Shown: positions 28,644 to 38,561 of the stretch, piece by piece
Layout: the number at the start of each line of letters is the position of its first letter
Position numbering within the stretch: position 1 is the stretch's first letter
Source: Bacillus sp. ISL-55
GTDB taxonomy: Bacteria > Bacillota > Bacilli > Bacillales > Cytobacillaceae
Reading direction: 5' to 3'
DNA length: 64,000 nt
Assembly (NCBI RefSeq): GCF_018613155.1
Contig: NZ_JAGGQU010000001.1
Location: 1,848-65,847, forward strand
Position numbers and translations under genes: made by a program
The notes under the pieces: model-generated
Database searches by the model: none
Seen by the model: the letters and a program-made list of their open reading frames with translations, nothing else
What the model was told of the DNA's origin: nothing

Positions 28644-29417
28644 ATGCGCAACAATGGAAGAGAAAGAGAAAAAAAGAATATCCGCGCTAAGGAGCAGAAA
28701 TTCAAAGAATTCCAGGACAATATTGGTATTCATTTTGATAGTGATAAGCTTTTAAAACAGGCTTTTACACATTCATCCTATGTGAATGAGCATCGCAGGA
28801 AGCCCCATGAAGATAATGAGAGGCTAGAGTTTCTTGGTGACGCTGTTTTGGAACTGACTGTATCCCAATTCTTGTATAAAAAGTATCCAATGATGAGTGA
28901 GGGTGAGCTTACAAAGCTGCGCGCAGCTGTAGTTTGTGAGCCGTCGCTGGTGGCCTTTGCCAACGAGCTGAGCTTTGGTGAACTCGTTTTGCTTGGCAAG
29001 GGAGAGGAAATGACGGGCGGAAGAACAAGGCCGGCTCTTTTGGCTGATGTCTTCGAGGCTTTCATCGGTGCCTTATACTTGGACAAGGGAATTGAAACAG
29101 TCACTACATTCCTAGAAGAAATTGTGTTTCCAAAAATCAATGACGGTGCTTTTTCTCATGTGATGGATTTTAAGAGCCAGCTTCAGGAACTCGTCCAGAG
29201 GGATGGTGCAGGCTCGCTTGAATACCGGATTATGAAGGAGATTGGTCCTGCGCACAGCCGTGAATTCGAATCCCGTGTCTTCCTTAATGGGCAAGAATTA
29301 GGAACAGGGACAGGACGCTCGAAAAAGGAAGCAGAGCAGCATGCTGCCCAGATGGCACTTGAAAAATTGAAGTCCCATATGGAAGCGAACATGGAAGCGG
29401 ACGACAAAAAGCAATAA
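28644..29417 (+). CDS. rnc: Ribonuclease III
   Basis: A 257-aa double-strand-specific endoribonuclease that processes 30S pre-rRNA and, in B. subtilis, protects against prophage toxins. The nuclease signature ERLEFLGDA (59-67) and a second acidic cluster ([13 protein letters not shown]) supply Mg2+ ligands; the C-terminal dsRNA-binding domain covers about 180-250 ([22 protein letters not shown]). SD GGTGGAG precedes ATG 28644. It is first of rnc-smc-ftsY. Confidence 0.96.
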   Translation: MRNNGREREKKNIRAKEQKFKEFQDNIGIHFDSDKLLKQAFTHSSYVNEHRRKPHEDNERLEFLGDAVLELTVSQFLYKKYPMMSEGELTKLRAAVVCEPSLVAFANELSFGELVLLGKGEEMTGGRTRPALLADVFEAFIGALYLDKGIETVTTFLEEIVFPKINDGAFSHVMDFKSQLQELVQRDGAGSLEYRIMKEIGPAHSREFESRVFLNGQELGTGTGRSKKEAEQHAAQMALEKLKSHMEANMEADDKKQ

Positions 29418-29475
29418 GGTATAGCACTTGAATCAAACATCATAGAAATAGTTTATCTGGAAAGGGAGAGCCATA

Positions 29476-32400
29476 TTGTTTTTAAAACGATTAGATGTGG
29501 TCGGCTTTAAATCGTTTGCCGAGAGGATTTCAGTAGAATTCGTTCCAGGTGTGACCGCCATCGTAGGTCCTAATGGAAGCGGGAAAAGCAATATTACTGA
29601 TTCCATCCGCTGGGTTTTAGGGGAACAATCAGCCAAGTCGCTCCGTGGCGCAAAAATGGAAGATATCATTTTTGCTGGAAGTGATTCGCGGAAGCCGCTG
29701 AATTTTGCGGAAGTAACATTAACCCTCGATAACGAAGATCAATCATTGCCGCTCGATTACAATGAAGTGAGCGTAACAAGGCGTGTCTACCGTTCAGGTG
29801 ACAGTGAATATTTGATCAATAAACAGAACTGCAGACTTAAGGATATTGTTGATTTATTCATGGACTCCGGACTAGGCCGTGAAGCTTTCTCCATCATCAG
29901 TCAGGGCAGGGTTGAAGAAATTCTCAACAGCAAGCCGGAGGATCGCAGGACGATATTTGAAGAAGCTGCTGGTGTCCTTAAATATAAATCACGGAAGAAA
30001 AAAGCAGAAAGTAAGCTTTTTGAAACGCAAGAGAACTTAAATCGTGTAACAGACATCATACACGAATTAGAAGGACAGGTAGAGCCATTGAAGATTCAGG
30101 CTTCGATTGCTAAGGACTATCTACAGCAAAAGGAAGAGCTTGAACAGATTGAAGTTGCGCTTACTGCCTATGAAATTGAAGAGCTGCATGACCGATGGGA
30201 AAAGCTGTCCAAGCAGTTTGAACAGCATAAAGAAGATGAAATCAAACAGTCTGCTGTCCTTCAGAAAAAAGAAGCAGAAATTGAAAAAATGAGAGACCAG
30301 CTTGCCGCGCTTGATGAATCGGTAAGCGACTTGCAGAATGTGCTCTTGCATGCCAGTGAGGAGCTTGAAAAACTGGAAGGCAGAAGAGAAGTTCTAAAGG
30401 AACGAAAAAAGAACGCTTCACAGAACAAGGGTCAGCTTGAAAAGAATATCGAGGAACTTACATCTTCAGTTGCCTTGCTGGAAAAACAGAAGGCTGAGTA
30501 CCAAGAATCTGTCACTGCATTATCAGCGGAAGCTTCTGCTCTTCAGACAGAACTTCAGGAGAAACAGGAGCAGCTAAAGCTATACAGTGAAGATGTCGAG
30601 CTTAAGATTGATTCAATCAAAAGCGACTACATCGAGGTGCTGAACGAACAGGCCGGCGCTAAAAATGAAAAAATCTATATTGAACAGCAGCTGCAGCAGC
30701 AAGCAGTAAAAGGGTCAAAGCTGGACAATGAAAATGATCGCTTTGTCTCGATCCGTGATGAAATCAATGAAAAGAAAGCAGAAATAGAGAAAAAGGTCGT
30801 TTCTTCTCAGCAGGAATTGGAGGATCAGGCAAGGATCTATTTCGAAGAACAGAAGAAGCTTGAATCTTTAAAAAATAACTATGAAAAGCAAGAGAAAACA
30901 CTCTATCAGGCATATCAGTACCTACAGCAAGCTAAATCAAAAAAGGAAATGCTTGAAGAAATGGAAGAAGATTATTCAGGCTTTTTTCAGGGTGTAAAAG
31001 AAGTGCTGAAAGCCAGGGACACTCGCCTTCAGGGAATTGAAGGAGCGATTGCAGAATTAATCCATGTTCCTAAACAATATGAAACGGCAATTGAAACAGC
31101 TCTTGGCGGTGCAATGCAGCATATTGTCGTCCAAAACGAAGAAAATGCAAGAGCTGCAATTCAGTTTCTGAAGCAAAAATCCTTCGGCAGGGCAACCTTC
31201 TTACCTCTCAGCATCATCAAAGGCAAATATCTCGCCTCATCACAGCTCGCGCTTCTTTCGGGAAATAGTGCGTATATCGGCACTGCAGCTGATTTGATTC
31301 AATTCGATCAAAGATATGCTGAGGTCATAAAGAACCTGCTCGGCAATGTTGTGATTGCCAGGGACTTAAAGGGTGCCAATGAAATTGCCAAAATGCTGCA
31401 ATATCGCAGCAGAATCGTCACTCTTGAAGGAGATGTTGTCAATCCTGGTGGATCTATGACTGGAGGGGCAGTAAAACAAAAATCAAGTTCATTGCTCAGC
31501 CGTAAAGGCGAATTAGAAGAATTAACAAATAAGCTGGCTGATATGGAAGAAAAGACAAATTTGCTTGAATCGAAAGTGAAGTCCTTAAAGTCTGAAACGC
31601 AAGCGAGTGAAGCCAGGTTGGAAGAACTGCGAAAAACAGGTGAAGAGCTTCGTTTTACGCAGCAAAGCTTGAAGGGTGACTTGCGGGAAGTGGAGCTGGA
31701 ACAGAAGAATATCAATGAACGCTTATCGGTATATGATTCTGAAAAGACCCAGCTCGACTCAGACAAGGGGAAGCTGGCATCAAGGCTGGTTGAGCTCGAC
31801 GGCTTATTAGCTAAGTATCGTCAGGAACTTGTTCAATTCGATAAAGAAATCGAGCGTCTGACTGAACTGAAGAACTCGAATTCTACGTCCAAGGATACTC
31901 TTATTACGCAAATTAGTGATCTGAAGATCAGCCTTGCATCCAAGAAAGAGCAGCTTTCCCATGTGAAGGAAAAGCTGGATTCTGCAGTTTTACAGGCAGA
32001 AGAGCAGTTCAAAAAATTAGAAATATTTAAAGAGGATTTATCTCTTCTTTCCTCTGAAATGACCGATAGCTCCTCCGGGGAAACGCAACTGGAGGAAGCA
32101 GCAAAAAGAAAGCTCCAGGATAAAAATGAAACGCTTAAGCTGATATCTTCAAGAAGAAATGAGCGGCTTGAGCTTCAGAATAAGCTTGAAGATCATGAGC
32201 TTGAATCCAAGGAGCTTAGGAGATTGCTTAAGGGCATTAATGAAGTGCTCAAGGACGAAGAAGTTAAGCTGAACAGGCTTGATGTAGAATTGGACAATAA
32301 GCTTGCCCATCTTCGCGAAGAATACCTGCTCTCGTTTGAAGGTGCAAAGGAACAGTATCCTTTGACAATTCCTGCTGATGAGGCAAGAAGAAGAGTAAAG

Positions 32401-33042
32401 CTCATCAAACTGGCGATAGAAGAACTGGGAACGGTAAACCTTGGTGCGATCGAAGAATACGAGCGTGTATCTGAGCGTTATGAATTCCTGTTGGAGCAGA
32501 GGAATGATCTTCAGGAAGCAAAGGACACATTATTCCTTGTCATTGAGGAAATGGACCACGAGATGAAAAAACGATTTGAACATACATTCACTGCCATCCG
32601 CTCACATTTTGAGTCTGTGTTCCAGGCGTTGTTCGGTGGCGGAAGAGCGGACCTGCGGCTGACACAGCCTGAAGACCTGTTGAACACAGGGGTTGAAATT
32701 GTCGCCCAGCCTCCAGGAAAGAAGCTGCAAAATCTCGGGCTATTATCTGGCGGTGAGCGGGCGTTGACTGCGATTGCTTTATTGTTCTCCATCCTGAAAG
32801 TCCGTCCGGTGCCATTCTGCATCCTTGATGAGGTTGAGGCTGCATTGGATGAAGCTAATGTATACCGTTTTGCTCAGTACCTGAAGAAATACCGGGAGGA
32901 AACACAATTTATCGTCATTACACACCGTAAGGGTACAATGGAAGAAGCTGATGTTCTTTATGGTGTAACCATGCAGGAGTCAGGAGTATCCAAGCTGGTA
33001 TCCGTCAGGCTTGAAGATTCGAATGAACTTGTGAAAGCGTAA
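29476..33042 (+). CDS. smc: Chromosome condensation ATPase SMC
   Basis: An 1188-aa SMC that with ScpA-ScpB loads at the origin and extrudes DNA loops. Walker A GPNGSGKSN is at 31-39, the ABC signature LSGGE at 1090-1094, and Walker B/D-loop ILDEVEAALDEAN near 1115-1128. Two long coiled-coil arms (about 165-500 and 650-1000) flank the hinge (about 510-640, with GGAMQHIV and LEGDVVNPGGSMTGG). The start codon is TTG 29476, after SD AAAGGGAG, matching the family MFLKRL. Length agrees with B. subtilis Smc. Confidence 0.97.
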   Translation: MFLKRLDVVGFKSFAERISVEFVPGVTAIVGPNGSGKSNITDSIRWVLGEQSAKSLRGAKMEDIIFAGSDSRKPLNFAEVTLTLDNEDQSLPLDYNEVSVTRRVYRSGDSEYLINKQNCRLKDIVDLFMDSGLGREAFSIISQGRVEEILNSKPEDRRTIFEEAAGVLKYKSRKKKAESKLFETQENLNRVTDIIHELEGQVEPLKIQASIAKDYLQQKEELEQIEVALTAYEIEELHDRWEKLSKQFEQHKEDEIKQSAVLQKKEAEIEKMRDQLAALDESVSDLQNVLLHASEELEKLEGRREVLKERKKNASQNKGQLEKNIEELTSSVALLEKQKAEYQESVTALSAEASALQTELQEKQEQLKLYSEDVELKIDSIKSDYIEVLNEQAGAKNEKIYIEQQLQQQAVKGSKLDNENDRFVSIRDEINEKKAEIEKKVVSSQQELEDQARIYFEEQKKLESLKNNYEKQEKTLYQAYQYLQQAKSKKEMLEEMEEDYSGFFQGVKEVLKARDTRLQGIEGAIAELIHVPKQYETAIETALGGAMQHIVVQNEENARAAIQFLKQKSFGRATFLPLSIIKGKYLASSQLALLSGNSAYIGTAADLIQFDQRYAEVIKNLLGNVVIARDLKGANEIAKMLQYRSRIVTLEGDVVNPGGSMTGGAVKQKSSSLLSRKGELEELTNKLADMEEKTNLLESKVKSLKSETQASEARLEELRKTGEELRFTQQSLKGDLREVELEQKNINERLSVYDSEKTQLDSDKGKLASRLVELDGLLAKYRQELVQFDKEIERLTELKNSNSTSKDTLITQISDLKISLASKKEQLSHVKEKLDSAVLQAEEQFKKLEIFKEDLSLLSSEMTDSSSGETQLEEAAKRKLQDKNETLKLISSRRNERLELQNKLEDHELESKELRRLLKGINEVLKDEEVKLNRLDVELDNKLAHLREEYLLSFEGAKEQYPLTIPADEARRRVKLIKLAIEELGTVNLGAIEEYERVSERYEFLLEQRNDLQEAKDTLFLVIEEMDHEMKKRFEHTFTAIRSHFESVFQALFGGGRADLRLTQPEDLLNTGVEIVAQPPGKKLQNLGLLSGGERALTAIALLFSILKVRPVPFCILDEVEAALDEANVYRFAQYLKKYREETQFIVITHRKGTMEEADVLYGVTMQESGVSKLVSVRLEDSNELVKA

Positions 33043-33076
33043 GAAAAGCGAAATCACCTTGTTCTGTCTCGAGGAG

Positions 33077-33109
33077 CCAAGGGCCGTAACTGGCCCGTTC
33101 TTGGAACGG
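33077..33109 (+). promoter_or_regulatory. Mutually exclusive hairpins between smc and ftsY
   Basis: CCAA (33077-33080)+GGGCC (33081-33085) can pair with GGCCC (33092-33096)+TTGG (33101-33104); alternatively CCGTTC (33095-33100) pairs with GAACGG (33104-33109). The two use overlapping bases. No T run follows, so neither is a clear terminator. Confidence 0.45.
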
Positions 33110-33150
33110 AAAGAGTTAGTTTTGAATTAAAGTAGGAAGGCGATGGAACC

Positions 33151-34155
33151 ATGAGTTTTTTTAAGAAATTAAAAGAAAAATTTACGACACAGACTGAGAG
33201 TGTCACAGAGAAATTCCGAGATGGCTTGACGAAAACCAGGGATAATTTCTCAAATAAAGTGAATGATCTCGTATCAAGATACCGGAAAGTGGATGAGGAA
33301 TTTTTTGAAGAACTTGAAGAAATCCTGATTCAGGCTGATGTAGGCTTTGACACAGTAATGGAACTTGTCGAGGAGCTGAAAAAAGAGGTTAAGCGCCGCA
33401 ACATCCAGGATACAAAAGACGTTCAGTCTGTTATTTCCGAGAAACTGGTTGATATCTATGAGGCTGGTGCTGATGATGACTCGTTCCAGCTGAACATCCA
33501 GGAAGATGAGTTGACTGTCATTTTGTTCGTCGGTGTCAATGGTGTTGGCAAAACCACGACAATCGGTAAGTTGGCCCATAAATTCAAAAGTGAAGGAAAG
33601 AAGGTCCTTCTTGCAGCAGGAGATACATTCCGCGCTGGAGCAATCGAACAGCTTGAGGTCTGGGGTGATCGCGTTGGTGTCGACGTCATCAAGCAGGCAG
33701 AAGGGTCCGACCCCGCTGCTGTCATGTATGATGCTGTCCAGTCAGCGAAGTCACGAAAGGCAGATATCCTGATTTGCGATACTGCCGGCAGATTGCAAAA
33801 TAAGGTCAATCTCATGAAGGAGCTTGAGAAGGTAAAGCGTGTCATCGAGCGCGAGGTTCCGGGTGCACCTCATGAAGTCCTGCTTGTGCTTGATGCAACG
33901 ACTGGCCAGAACGCCCTGGTCCAGGCTAAAACCTTCAAAGAAGCAACTGATGTGAGCGGCATCGTCCTGACTAAGCTCGATGGAACGGCGAAGGGTGGAA
34001 TTGTCCTCGCAATCCGCAATGAGCTGAACATTCCAGTTAAATTTGTAGGATTAGGCGAAAAAATGGATGATCTTCAGGAATTCGATGCTGAAAGATATGT
34101 TTATGGACTGTTCGCTGACCTGGTTGAGGAAGAGGAAGCAGCGGAGGAATCTTGA
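33151..34155 (+). CDS. ftsY: Signal recognition particle receptor FtsY
   Basis: A 334-aa SRP receptor GTPase that docks ribosome-SRP complexes at the membrane. It lacks a long acidic A domain, as in Bacillus; the N-terminal amphipathic start [11 protein letters not shown] probably contacts lipid. The N domain (about 30-110) is followed by G motifs [13 protein letters not shown] (from 128), DTAGRLQNK and [24 protein letters not shown] precedes ATG 33151. It lies with smc, ylxM and ffh, as in B. subtilis. Confidence 0.97.
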   Translation: MSFFKKLKEKFTTQTESVTEKFRDGLTKTRDNFSNKVNDLVSRYRKVDEEFFEELEEILIQADVGFDTVMELVEELKKEVKRRNIQDTKDVQSVISEKLVDIYEAGADDDSFQLNIQEDELTVILFVGVNGVGKTTTIGKLAHKFKSEGKKVLLAAGDTFRAGAIEQLEVWGDRVGVDVIKQAEGSDPAAVMYDAVQSAKSRKADILICDTAGRLQNKVNLMKELEKVKRVIEREVPGAPHEVLLVLDATTGQNALVQAKTFKEATDVSGIVLTKLDGTAKGGIVLAIRNELNIPVKFVGLGEKMDDLQEFDAERYVYGLFADLVEEEEAAEES

Positions 34156-34186
34156 TATACCAACAAATCACTGTAAAGAACTTTTC

Positions 34187-34215
34187 TTGACAGGGAAGAT
34201 AATCGTGTGTAAACT
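34187..34215 (+). promoter_or_regulatory. Sigma-A promoter of ylxM-ffh
   Basis: Consensus TTGACA (34187-34192), a 17-bp spacer and TAAACT (34210-34215), 40 bp before ylxM. Confidence 0.8.
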
Positions 34216-34255
34216 CTTAATGTAAAGGTATTTCACTTAACATGGGGGAATTCAT

Positions 34256-34585
34256 ATGCTTGAGAAAACGAACCGCATGAATTATCTGTATGACTTTTAT
34301 CAGGCATTGCTTACTCCAAAACAAAGCAGTTATATGGCTCTATACTATCTTGATGACTATTCGCTCGGGGAAATTGCTGAAGAGTATGATGTTAGCCGGC
34401 AGGCTGTATACGACAACATCAAACGGACGGAAGCGATGCTCGAGGAATACGAAGAGAAGCTGTTGTTGTTTGAGAAATTCCAAAAAAGAAGTGAGCTTAT
34501 TTCGCAAATGAAAGAGCTTATGAGCAATGGAGAAAACAACCGCGATTTAAATGAAATGATAGCCGAGCTTGAGAAATTAGACTAG
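34256..34585 (+). CDS. ylxM: SRP-associated HTH protein YlxM
   Basis: A 109-aa protein of the YlxM/p13 family. A sigma-like HTH is visible in [25 protein letters not shown] (about 40-65), followed by a helical tail. In streptococci YlxM binds SRP RNA and modulates Ffh/FtsY GTPase activity; its role in Bacillus is less clear. It is 13 nt upstream of ffh, behind a strong promoter, SD GGGGG before ATG 34256. Confidence 0.93.
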   Translation: MLEKTNRMNYLYDFYQALLTPKQSSYMALYYLDDYSLGEIAEEYDVSRQAVYDNIKRTEAMLEEYEEKLLLFEKFQKRSELISQMKELMSNGENNRDLNEMIAELEKLD

Positions 34586-34598
34586 GGAGGCACATTAT

Positions 34599-35951
34599 AT
34601 GGCATTTGAAGGATTGGCCGACCGACTGCAAAATACGATGCAAAAAATCCGCGGAAAAGGAAAGGTCTCGGAAGCGGATGTAAAAGAAATGATGCGAGAG
34701 GTCCGTCTGGCTCTGCTTGAGGCTGACGTTAACTTTAAAGTCGTAAAAGACTTCGTTAAGAAAGTCACTGAAAGGGCAATTGGCCAGGAAGTTGTAAAAA
34801 GCCTGACACCGGGCCAGCAGGTCATCAAGGTTGTTAAAGAGGAACTTACTGAGTTAATGGGTGGCGAGCAAAGCAAGATTGCTGCTGCAAATCGCCCGCC
34901 GACAGTCATCATGATGGTCGGACTTCAAGGTGCAGGTAAAACGACCACAACCGGAAAGCTTGCTAATCTCCTGCGTAAAAAATACAACCGTAAGCCATTG
35001 CTTGTAGCGGCGGATATCTATCGTCCAGCTGCCATCAAGCAGCTTGAGACGCTCGGCAAGCAATTGAGCATGCCGGTGTTCTCACTGGGAGACCAGGTCA
35101 GCCCTGTTGAAATCGCCAAGCAGGCAATTGCCAAAGCGAAGGAAGACCACAATGACTATGTCCTCATCGATACGGCAGGCCGTCTTCATGTTGACGAAAA
35201 CTTGATGGATGAGCTTAAGCAGATCAAGGAGCTTTCAAAGCCTGATGAGATCTTCCTTGTCGTCGACGCAATGACAGGACAGGATGCCGTCAATGTTGCC
35301 CAGAGCTTCAATGAACAGTTAGGCTTGACTGGTGTTGTCCTGACAAAGCTTGACGGTGATACAAGAGGCGGTGCCGCGCTGTCAATCCGCGCTGTTACCA
35401 ATACTCCGATCAAATTTGTCGGTCTCGGTGAAAAGCTTGATGCTCTAGAGGCTTTCCACCCTGAAAGAATGGCTTCAAGAATTCTTGGTATGGGAGATGT
35501 CCTGACGCTAATCGAGAAGGCCCAGGCAAACGTCGATGAAGAAAAAGCAAAAGAGCTCGAGAAGAAAATGCGTACAGCATCATTTACCCTTGATGACTTC
35601 CTGGACCAGCTTGGTCAGGTAAGGAAAATGGGACCGTTGGATGAAATCCTGAAAATGATGCCGGGTGCGAATAAAATCAAGGGCATGAACAATCTTCAAA
35701 TCGATGAAAAACAGATTTCGCATGTCGAGGCCATTATTCAGTCTATGACAGCAAACGAAAAGACTCATCCTGAGATCATCAATGCCAACAGGCGGAAACG
35801 GATTGCAAAGGGAAGCGGAACCTCCATACAGGAAGTCAACCGTCTGCTCAAGCAATTTGAAGATATGAAAAAGATGATGAAACAGATGACGAACATGCAG
35901 CAAAAAGGCAAGAAAAAAGGCGGTTTCAAGATGCCGTTCAATCCTTTTTAA
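34599..35951 (+). CDS. ffh: Signal recognition particle protein Ffh
   Basis: A 450-aa GTPase of SRP that binds hydrophobic signal sequences on nascent chains and delivers them to FtsY. The N domain is followed by the G domain with GLQGAGKTTTTGK (from 108), DTAGRLHVDE and TKLDGDTRGG. The methionine-rich M domain (about 320-450), including MMPGANKIKG and GSGTSIQEVNRLLKQFEDMKKMMKQM, binds the 4.5S/6S-like RNA and the signal peptide. SD GGGAGG precedes ATG 34599. Confidence 0.97.
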   Translation: MAFEGLADRLQNTMQKIRGKGKVSEADVKEMMREVRLALLEADVNFKVVKDFVKKVTERAIGQEVVKSLTPGQQVIKVVKEELTELMGGEQSKIAAANRPPTVIMMVGLQGAGKTTTTGKLANLLRKKYNRKPLLVAADIYRPAAIKQLETLGKQLSMPVFSLGDQVSPVEIAKQAIAKAKEDHNDYVLIDTAGRLHVDENLMDELKQIKELSKPDEIFLVVDAMTGQDAVNVAQSFNEQLGLTGVVLTKLDGDTRGGAALSIRAVTNTPIKFVGLGEKLDALEAFHPERMASRILGMGDVLTLIEKAQANVDEEKAKELEKKMRTASFTLDDFLDQLGQVRKMGPLDEILKMMPGANKIKGMNNLQIDEKQISHVEAIIQSMTANEKTHPEIINANRRKRIAKGSGTSIQEVNRLLKQFEDMKKMMKQMTNMQQKGKKKGGFKMPFNPF

Positions 35952-35992
35952 CTTGTAAATTCAGGAATTTTCAGTCTGTAAAGAAAAAAACC

Positions 35993-36021
35993 TTTACAAG
36001 CTGTTTTCAATTTGATATTAT
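35993..36021 (+). promoter_or_regulatory. Sigma-A promoter of rpsP
   Basis: TTTACA (35993-35998), a 17-bp spacer and TATTAT (36016-36021), 40 bp before rpsP. Confidence 0.75.
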
Positions 36022-36060
36022 TCTATCTTGTGTGAAACTATTCGGAGGTGCTTATTTAAA

Positions 36061-36333
36061 ATGGCAGTAAAAATTCGTTTAAAGCGTATGGGAGCTAAAA
36101 AGTCTCCTTTCTATCGTATTGTAGTAGCAGATTCTCGTTCACCACGTGACGGTCGTTACATCGAGTCTATCGGAACTTACAACCCGGTTGCTCAACCAGC
36201 AAAGGTTGAACTTAACGAAGAGTTAGTTCTTAAGTGGTTGAACGACGGTGCAAAACCATCTGATACTGTGCGTAACTTGTTCTCCAAGCAAGGTATCATG
36301 GAAAAATTCCACAACGCTAAGCTAAGCAAGTAA
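36061..36333 (+). CDS. rpsP: 30S ribosomal protein S16
   Basis: A 90-aa ribosomal protein: [20 protein letters not shown] and [17 protein letters not shown] are invariant S16 segments. The open frame extends to 36028, but SD CGGAGGTG and the family start fix ATG 36061. It leads rpsP-khpA, which is followed by a terminator, a common arrangement in Firmicutes. Confidence 0.97.
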   Translation: MAVKIRLKRMGAKKSPFYRIVVADSRSPRDGRYIESIGTYNPVAQPAKVELNEELVLKWLNDGAKPSDTVRNLFSKQGIMEKFHNAKLSK

Positions 36334-36335
36334 TT

Positions 36336-36578
36336 GTGGACACGCCCATGAAAGAATTAATTGAGACGATCGTGAAGCCACTTGTTGATTTTCCTGAAGA
36401 TGTCCATGTAAATGAACATGAAGAGGATCAGCGCGTTACCTATAAGCTTTCCGTCAACAAAAGTGATATGGGCAAAGTAATTGGTAAGCAGGGACGCGTT
36501 GCAAAGGCGATTCGAACAGTAGTCTATGCAGCAGGTTCATCACAGCAAAAGAAGATTTTCTTGGAAATCGTCGAATAA
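36336..36578 (+). CDS. khpA: KH-domain RNA-binding protein KhpA
   Basis: An 80-aa single KH-domain protein (formerly YlqC). The GXXG loop region is GKQGRVAKAIRTVV, preceded by the conserved DMGKVIG. In streptococci KhpA pairs with KhpB/Jag and affects cell elongation through RNA binding. GTG 36336 begins 2 nt after the rpsP stop; ATG 36348 is a possible alternative, and neither has a clear SD, so coupling to rpsP translation is likely. Confidence 0.92.
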   Translation: MDTPMKELIETIVKPLVDFPEDVHVNEHEEDQRVTYKLSVNKSDMGKVIGKQGRVAKAIRTVVYAAGSSQQKKIFLEIVE

Positions 36579-36612
36579 CAATCAGATGCAATAATACAAT
36601 ATGATTGTTTGA

Positions 36613-36638
36613 AAAGGGAGGGGTAACCCTCCTTTTTT
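36613..36638 (+). terminator. Terminator after khpA
   Basis: GGAGGG (36617-36622) pairs with CCCTCC (36627-36632), then six Ts. Confidence 0.85.
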
Positions 36639-36772
36639 CTATTTGTGGAAATTAAGGTATAATAGATAATTGATATATATAAATAACCAATAGGTTTAAT
36701 CTTTATGAGCAGTCCTTGATGAGGGTCTGGGAAAACATGCTGTGATCAGGTTGGCTTTAAGGAGGAAATGCT

Positions 36773-37165
36773 TTGAAGGTACTGCAAACAATCATTGTCA
36801 AACAGGTGCTGACAGAAGAAAGCAAGGAAAGAATCCACCAAAAATATCACTCCAGAAAGCTTCAGCTGCAGAAAGAATGCGATCAATTGAGATTTGAATT
36901 GAAGAAGCTGGAAAAATCCAGAAAGTTTCCGCCTGAAACATTGAAGAAGCATTTTGAACAAGAAATTAAAGTCCATAAAGAAAAAATCAAGCTCCTGGAT
37001 TTTCAAATAGAACAACTACATATTCTTCCGCTTGGGAGTGAAATTAAAGAAACGGAGTTGCAGGGTGTCGTCGATGTAAGTGTAGGTGACCAATGGGATG
37101 AGTTTCTTTCGGGAAAGACTATTATTGTGAAAGATGGCATCGTGGCCGAAATTCGCGAGAGGTGA
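36773..37165 (+). CDS. ylqD: YlqD-family protein of unknown function
   Basis: A 130-aa protein matching B. subtilis YlqD. Residues about 15-85 are highly charged and likely coiled coil (ECDQLRFELKKLEKS); the C-terminal 45 residues (GVVDVSVGDQWDE...IIVKDGIVAEIRE) form a compact, probably beta-rich domain. The start is TTG 36773, seven nt after SD AAGGAGG. rimM begins 7 nt after its stop. Function unknown; linkage to rimM-trmD suggests a translation-related role (inference). Confidence 0.88.
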   Translation: MKVLQTIIVKQVLTEESKERIHQKYHSRKLQLQKECDQLRFELKKLEKSRKFPPETLKKHFEQEIKVHKEKIKLLDFQIEQLHILPLGSEIKETELQGVVDVSVGDQWDEFLSGKTIIVKDGIVAEIRER

Positions 37166-37172
37166 TTGAGAA

Positions 37173-37691
37173 ATGGAAAAGTATTTTAATGTCGGAAAAA
37201 TTGTAAATACACATGGGATACGCGGGGAAGTTAGGGTGATATCAAGGACTGACTTTCCTGAGGAACGGTACAAGATAGGGAATTCTTTACTTTTATTCAT
37301 GCCTGGTTCAAAGGATCCGGAAGAATTGGTAGTGAAAAGCCATAGGACTCACAAGAATTTCAACCTGCTGACCTTTGAAGGTTTCGAAAATGTCAACGAG
37401 GTAGAAAGAATGAAGGGCGGCATCCTTAAGGTTCCAGAAACGCAGCGAGGTAAGCTGGAGGAAGGCGAATTCTATTTCCAGGATATTATCGGCTGTAACA
37501 TGGTAACAACGGAAGGTGAAGAACTTGGCAAGGTAATCGAAATCCTCACTCCTGGAGCCAATGATGTTTGGGTTGTCAAAGGAGCAAATGGAAAAGAACT
37601 CCTGATCCCTTTTATCGAGGACATAGTGAAAAAAGTCGACGTCAAGGAAAAGCATATTGTAATTGACCCGATGGAAGGGCTTCTTTCATGA
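37173..37691 (+). CDS. rimM: Ribosome maturation factor RimM
   Basis: A 172-aa factor that binds S19 and assists maturation of the 30S head. The N-terminal barrel begins with [17 protein letters not shown]; the PRC-barrel domain (about 95-170) contains [27 protein letters not shown] and [24 protein letters not shown] precedes ATG 37173. It overlaps trmD by 4 bp. Confidence 0.96.
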   Translation: MEKYFNVGKIVNTHGIRGEVRVISRTDFPEERYKIGNSLLLFMPGSKDPEELVVKSHRTHKNFNLLTFEGFENVNEVERMKGGILKVPETQRGKLEEGEFYFQDIIGCNMVTTEGEELGKVIEILTPGANDVWVVKGANGKELLIPFIEDIVKKVDVKEKHIVIDPMEGLLS

Positions 37692-38431
37692 TGAATATCG
37701 ATGTCCTTTCCATTTTCCCAGAAATGTTCGAAGGCGTATTTGGCCAGTCGATCCTGAAAAAGGCTGCTGAAAAAGGGGCTGCACAATACAATGTCGTCAA
37801 TTTTCGGGACTTTGCCGATAACAAACATCAGACGGTGGATGACTATCCATATGGCGGCGGTGCTGGCATGGTGTTAAAACCACAGCCGATTTTCGATGCT
37901 GTGAGTGATTTGAAGGAGCGTGCAGATAGCACTTCCCCAAGAGTGATTCTCATGTGCCCTCAGGGAGAACGGTATACACAGAAGAAAGCGGAAGAACTGG
38001 CAAATGAAGAACATTTAATTTTTATCTGTGGCCATTATGAGGGATATGATGAGCGGATCCGCGAACATGTCATCACCGATGAGATTTCGATCGGAGATTA
38101 TGTACTGACCGGCGGAGAGCTTGGAGCGATGGTCGTCATTGACAGTGTTGTGCGTCTGCTTCCTGGTGTTCTGGGCAGCGAAGAGTCGCATATCCAGGAT
38201 TCGTTCAGCACCGGCCTGCTTGAGCATCCCCACTATACAAGACCTGCTGACTTCCGCGGATTAAAGGTTCCTGATGTTTTGGTTTCCGGGAACCATAAAC
38301 TGATTGATGAGTGGCGGATGAAAGAAAGCCTTAGAAGGACCGTGCAGCGAAGGCCCGATCTTCTCGAAGAAGCAGAGCTGACAGAGCAGCAGAAAAAATG
38401 GCTTGATGAACTGATAAAACTTAATGAATAA
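37688..38431 (+). CDS. trmD: tRNA (guanine-37-N1)-methyltransferase TrmD
   Basis: A 247-aa SPOUT-class dimeric methyltransferase making m1G37, which prevents +1 frameshifting. It begins [16 protein letters not shown]; the knotted SAM site contains [12 protein letters not shown] and [20 protein letters not shown]; the C-terminal domain carries [12 protein letters not shown]. Start ATG 37688 overlaps the rimM stop. rplS follows behind its own promoter and leader. Confidence 0.97.
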   Translation: MMNIDVLSIFPEMFEGVFGQSILKKAAEKGAAQYNVVNFRDFADNKHQTVDDYPYGGGAGMVLKPQPIFDAVSDLKERADSTSPRVILMCPQGERYTQKKAEELANEEHLIFICGHYEGYDERIREHVITDEISIGDYVLTGGELGAMVVIDSVVRLLPGVLGSEESHIQDSFSTGLLEHPHYTRPADFRGLKVPDVLVSGNHKLIDEWRMKESLRRTVQRRPDLLEEAELTEQQKKWLDELIKLNE

Positions 38432-38433
38432 TA

Positions 38434-38462
38434 TTGCAGTCAGGCCCTGTTTATGTTAAGAT
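38434..38462 (+). promoter_or_regulatory. Sigma-A promoter of rplS
   Basis: TTGCAG (38434-38439), a 17-bp spacer and TAAGAT (38457-38462), directly after the trmD stop, giving a leader of about 93 nt. Confidence 0.6.
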
Positions 38463-38499
38463 ACTTCTTGTGGCTAAAAGCAAACGTGCTGAATGCCGC

Positions 38500-38545
38500 T
38501 TATAACAATGTTCCGCTGCAATGAAAGTGTGCAAGAGCATTCGTG
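38500..38545 (+). ncRNA. L19 ribosomal-protein leader (autoregulatory RNA)
   Basis: AATGTTC (38507-38513) pairs with GAGCATT (38535-38541, one G-U) and encloses TGCA (38517-38520)/TGCA (38530-38533). The core AATGTTCCGCTGCA resembles the Firmicute L19 leader as I recall it. The hairpin ends just before the rplS SD, so L19 binding could block translation. Covariance search would settle it. Confidence 0.6.
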
Positions 38546-38561
38546 GGAGGAGTTGAAAACG

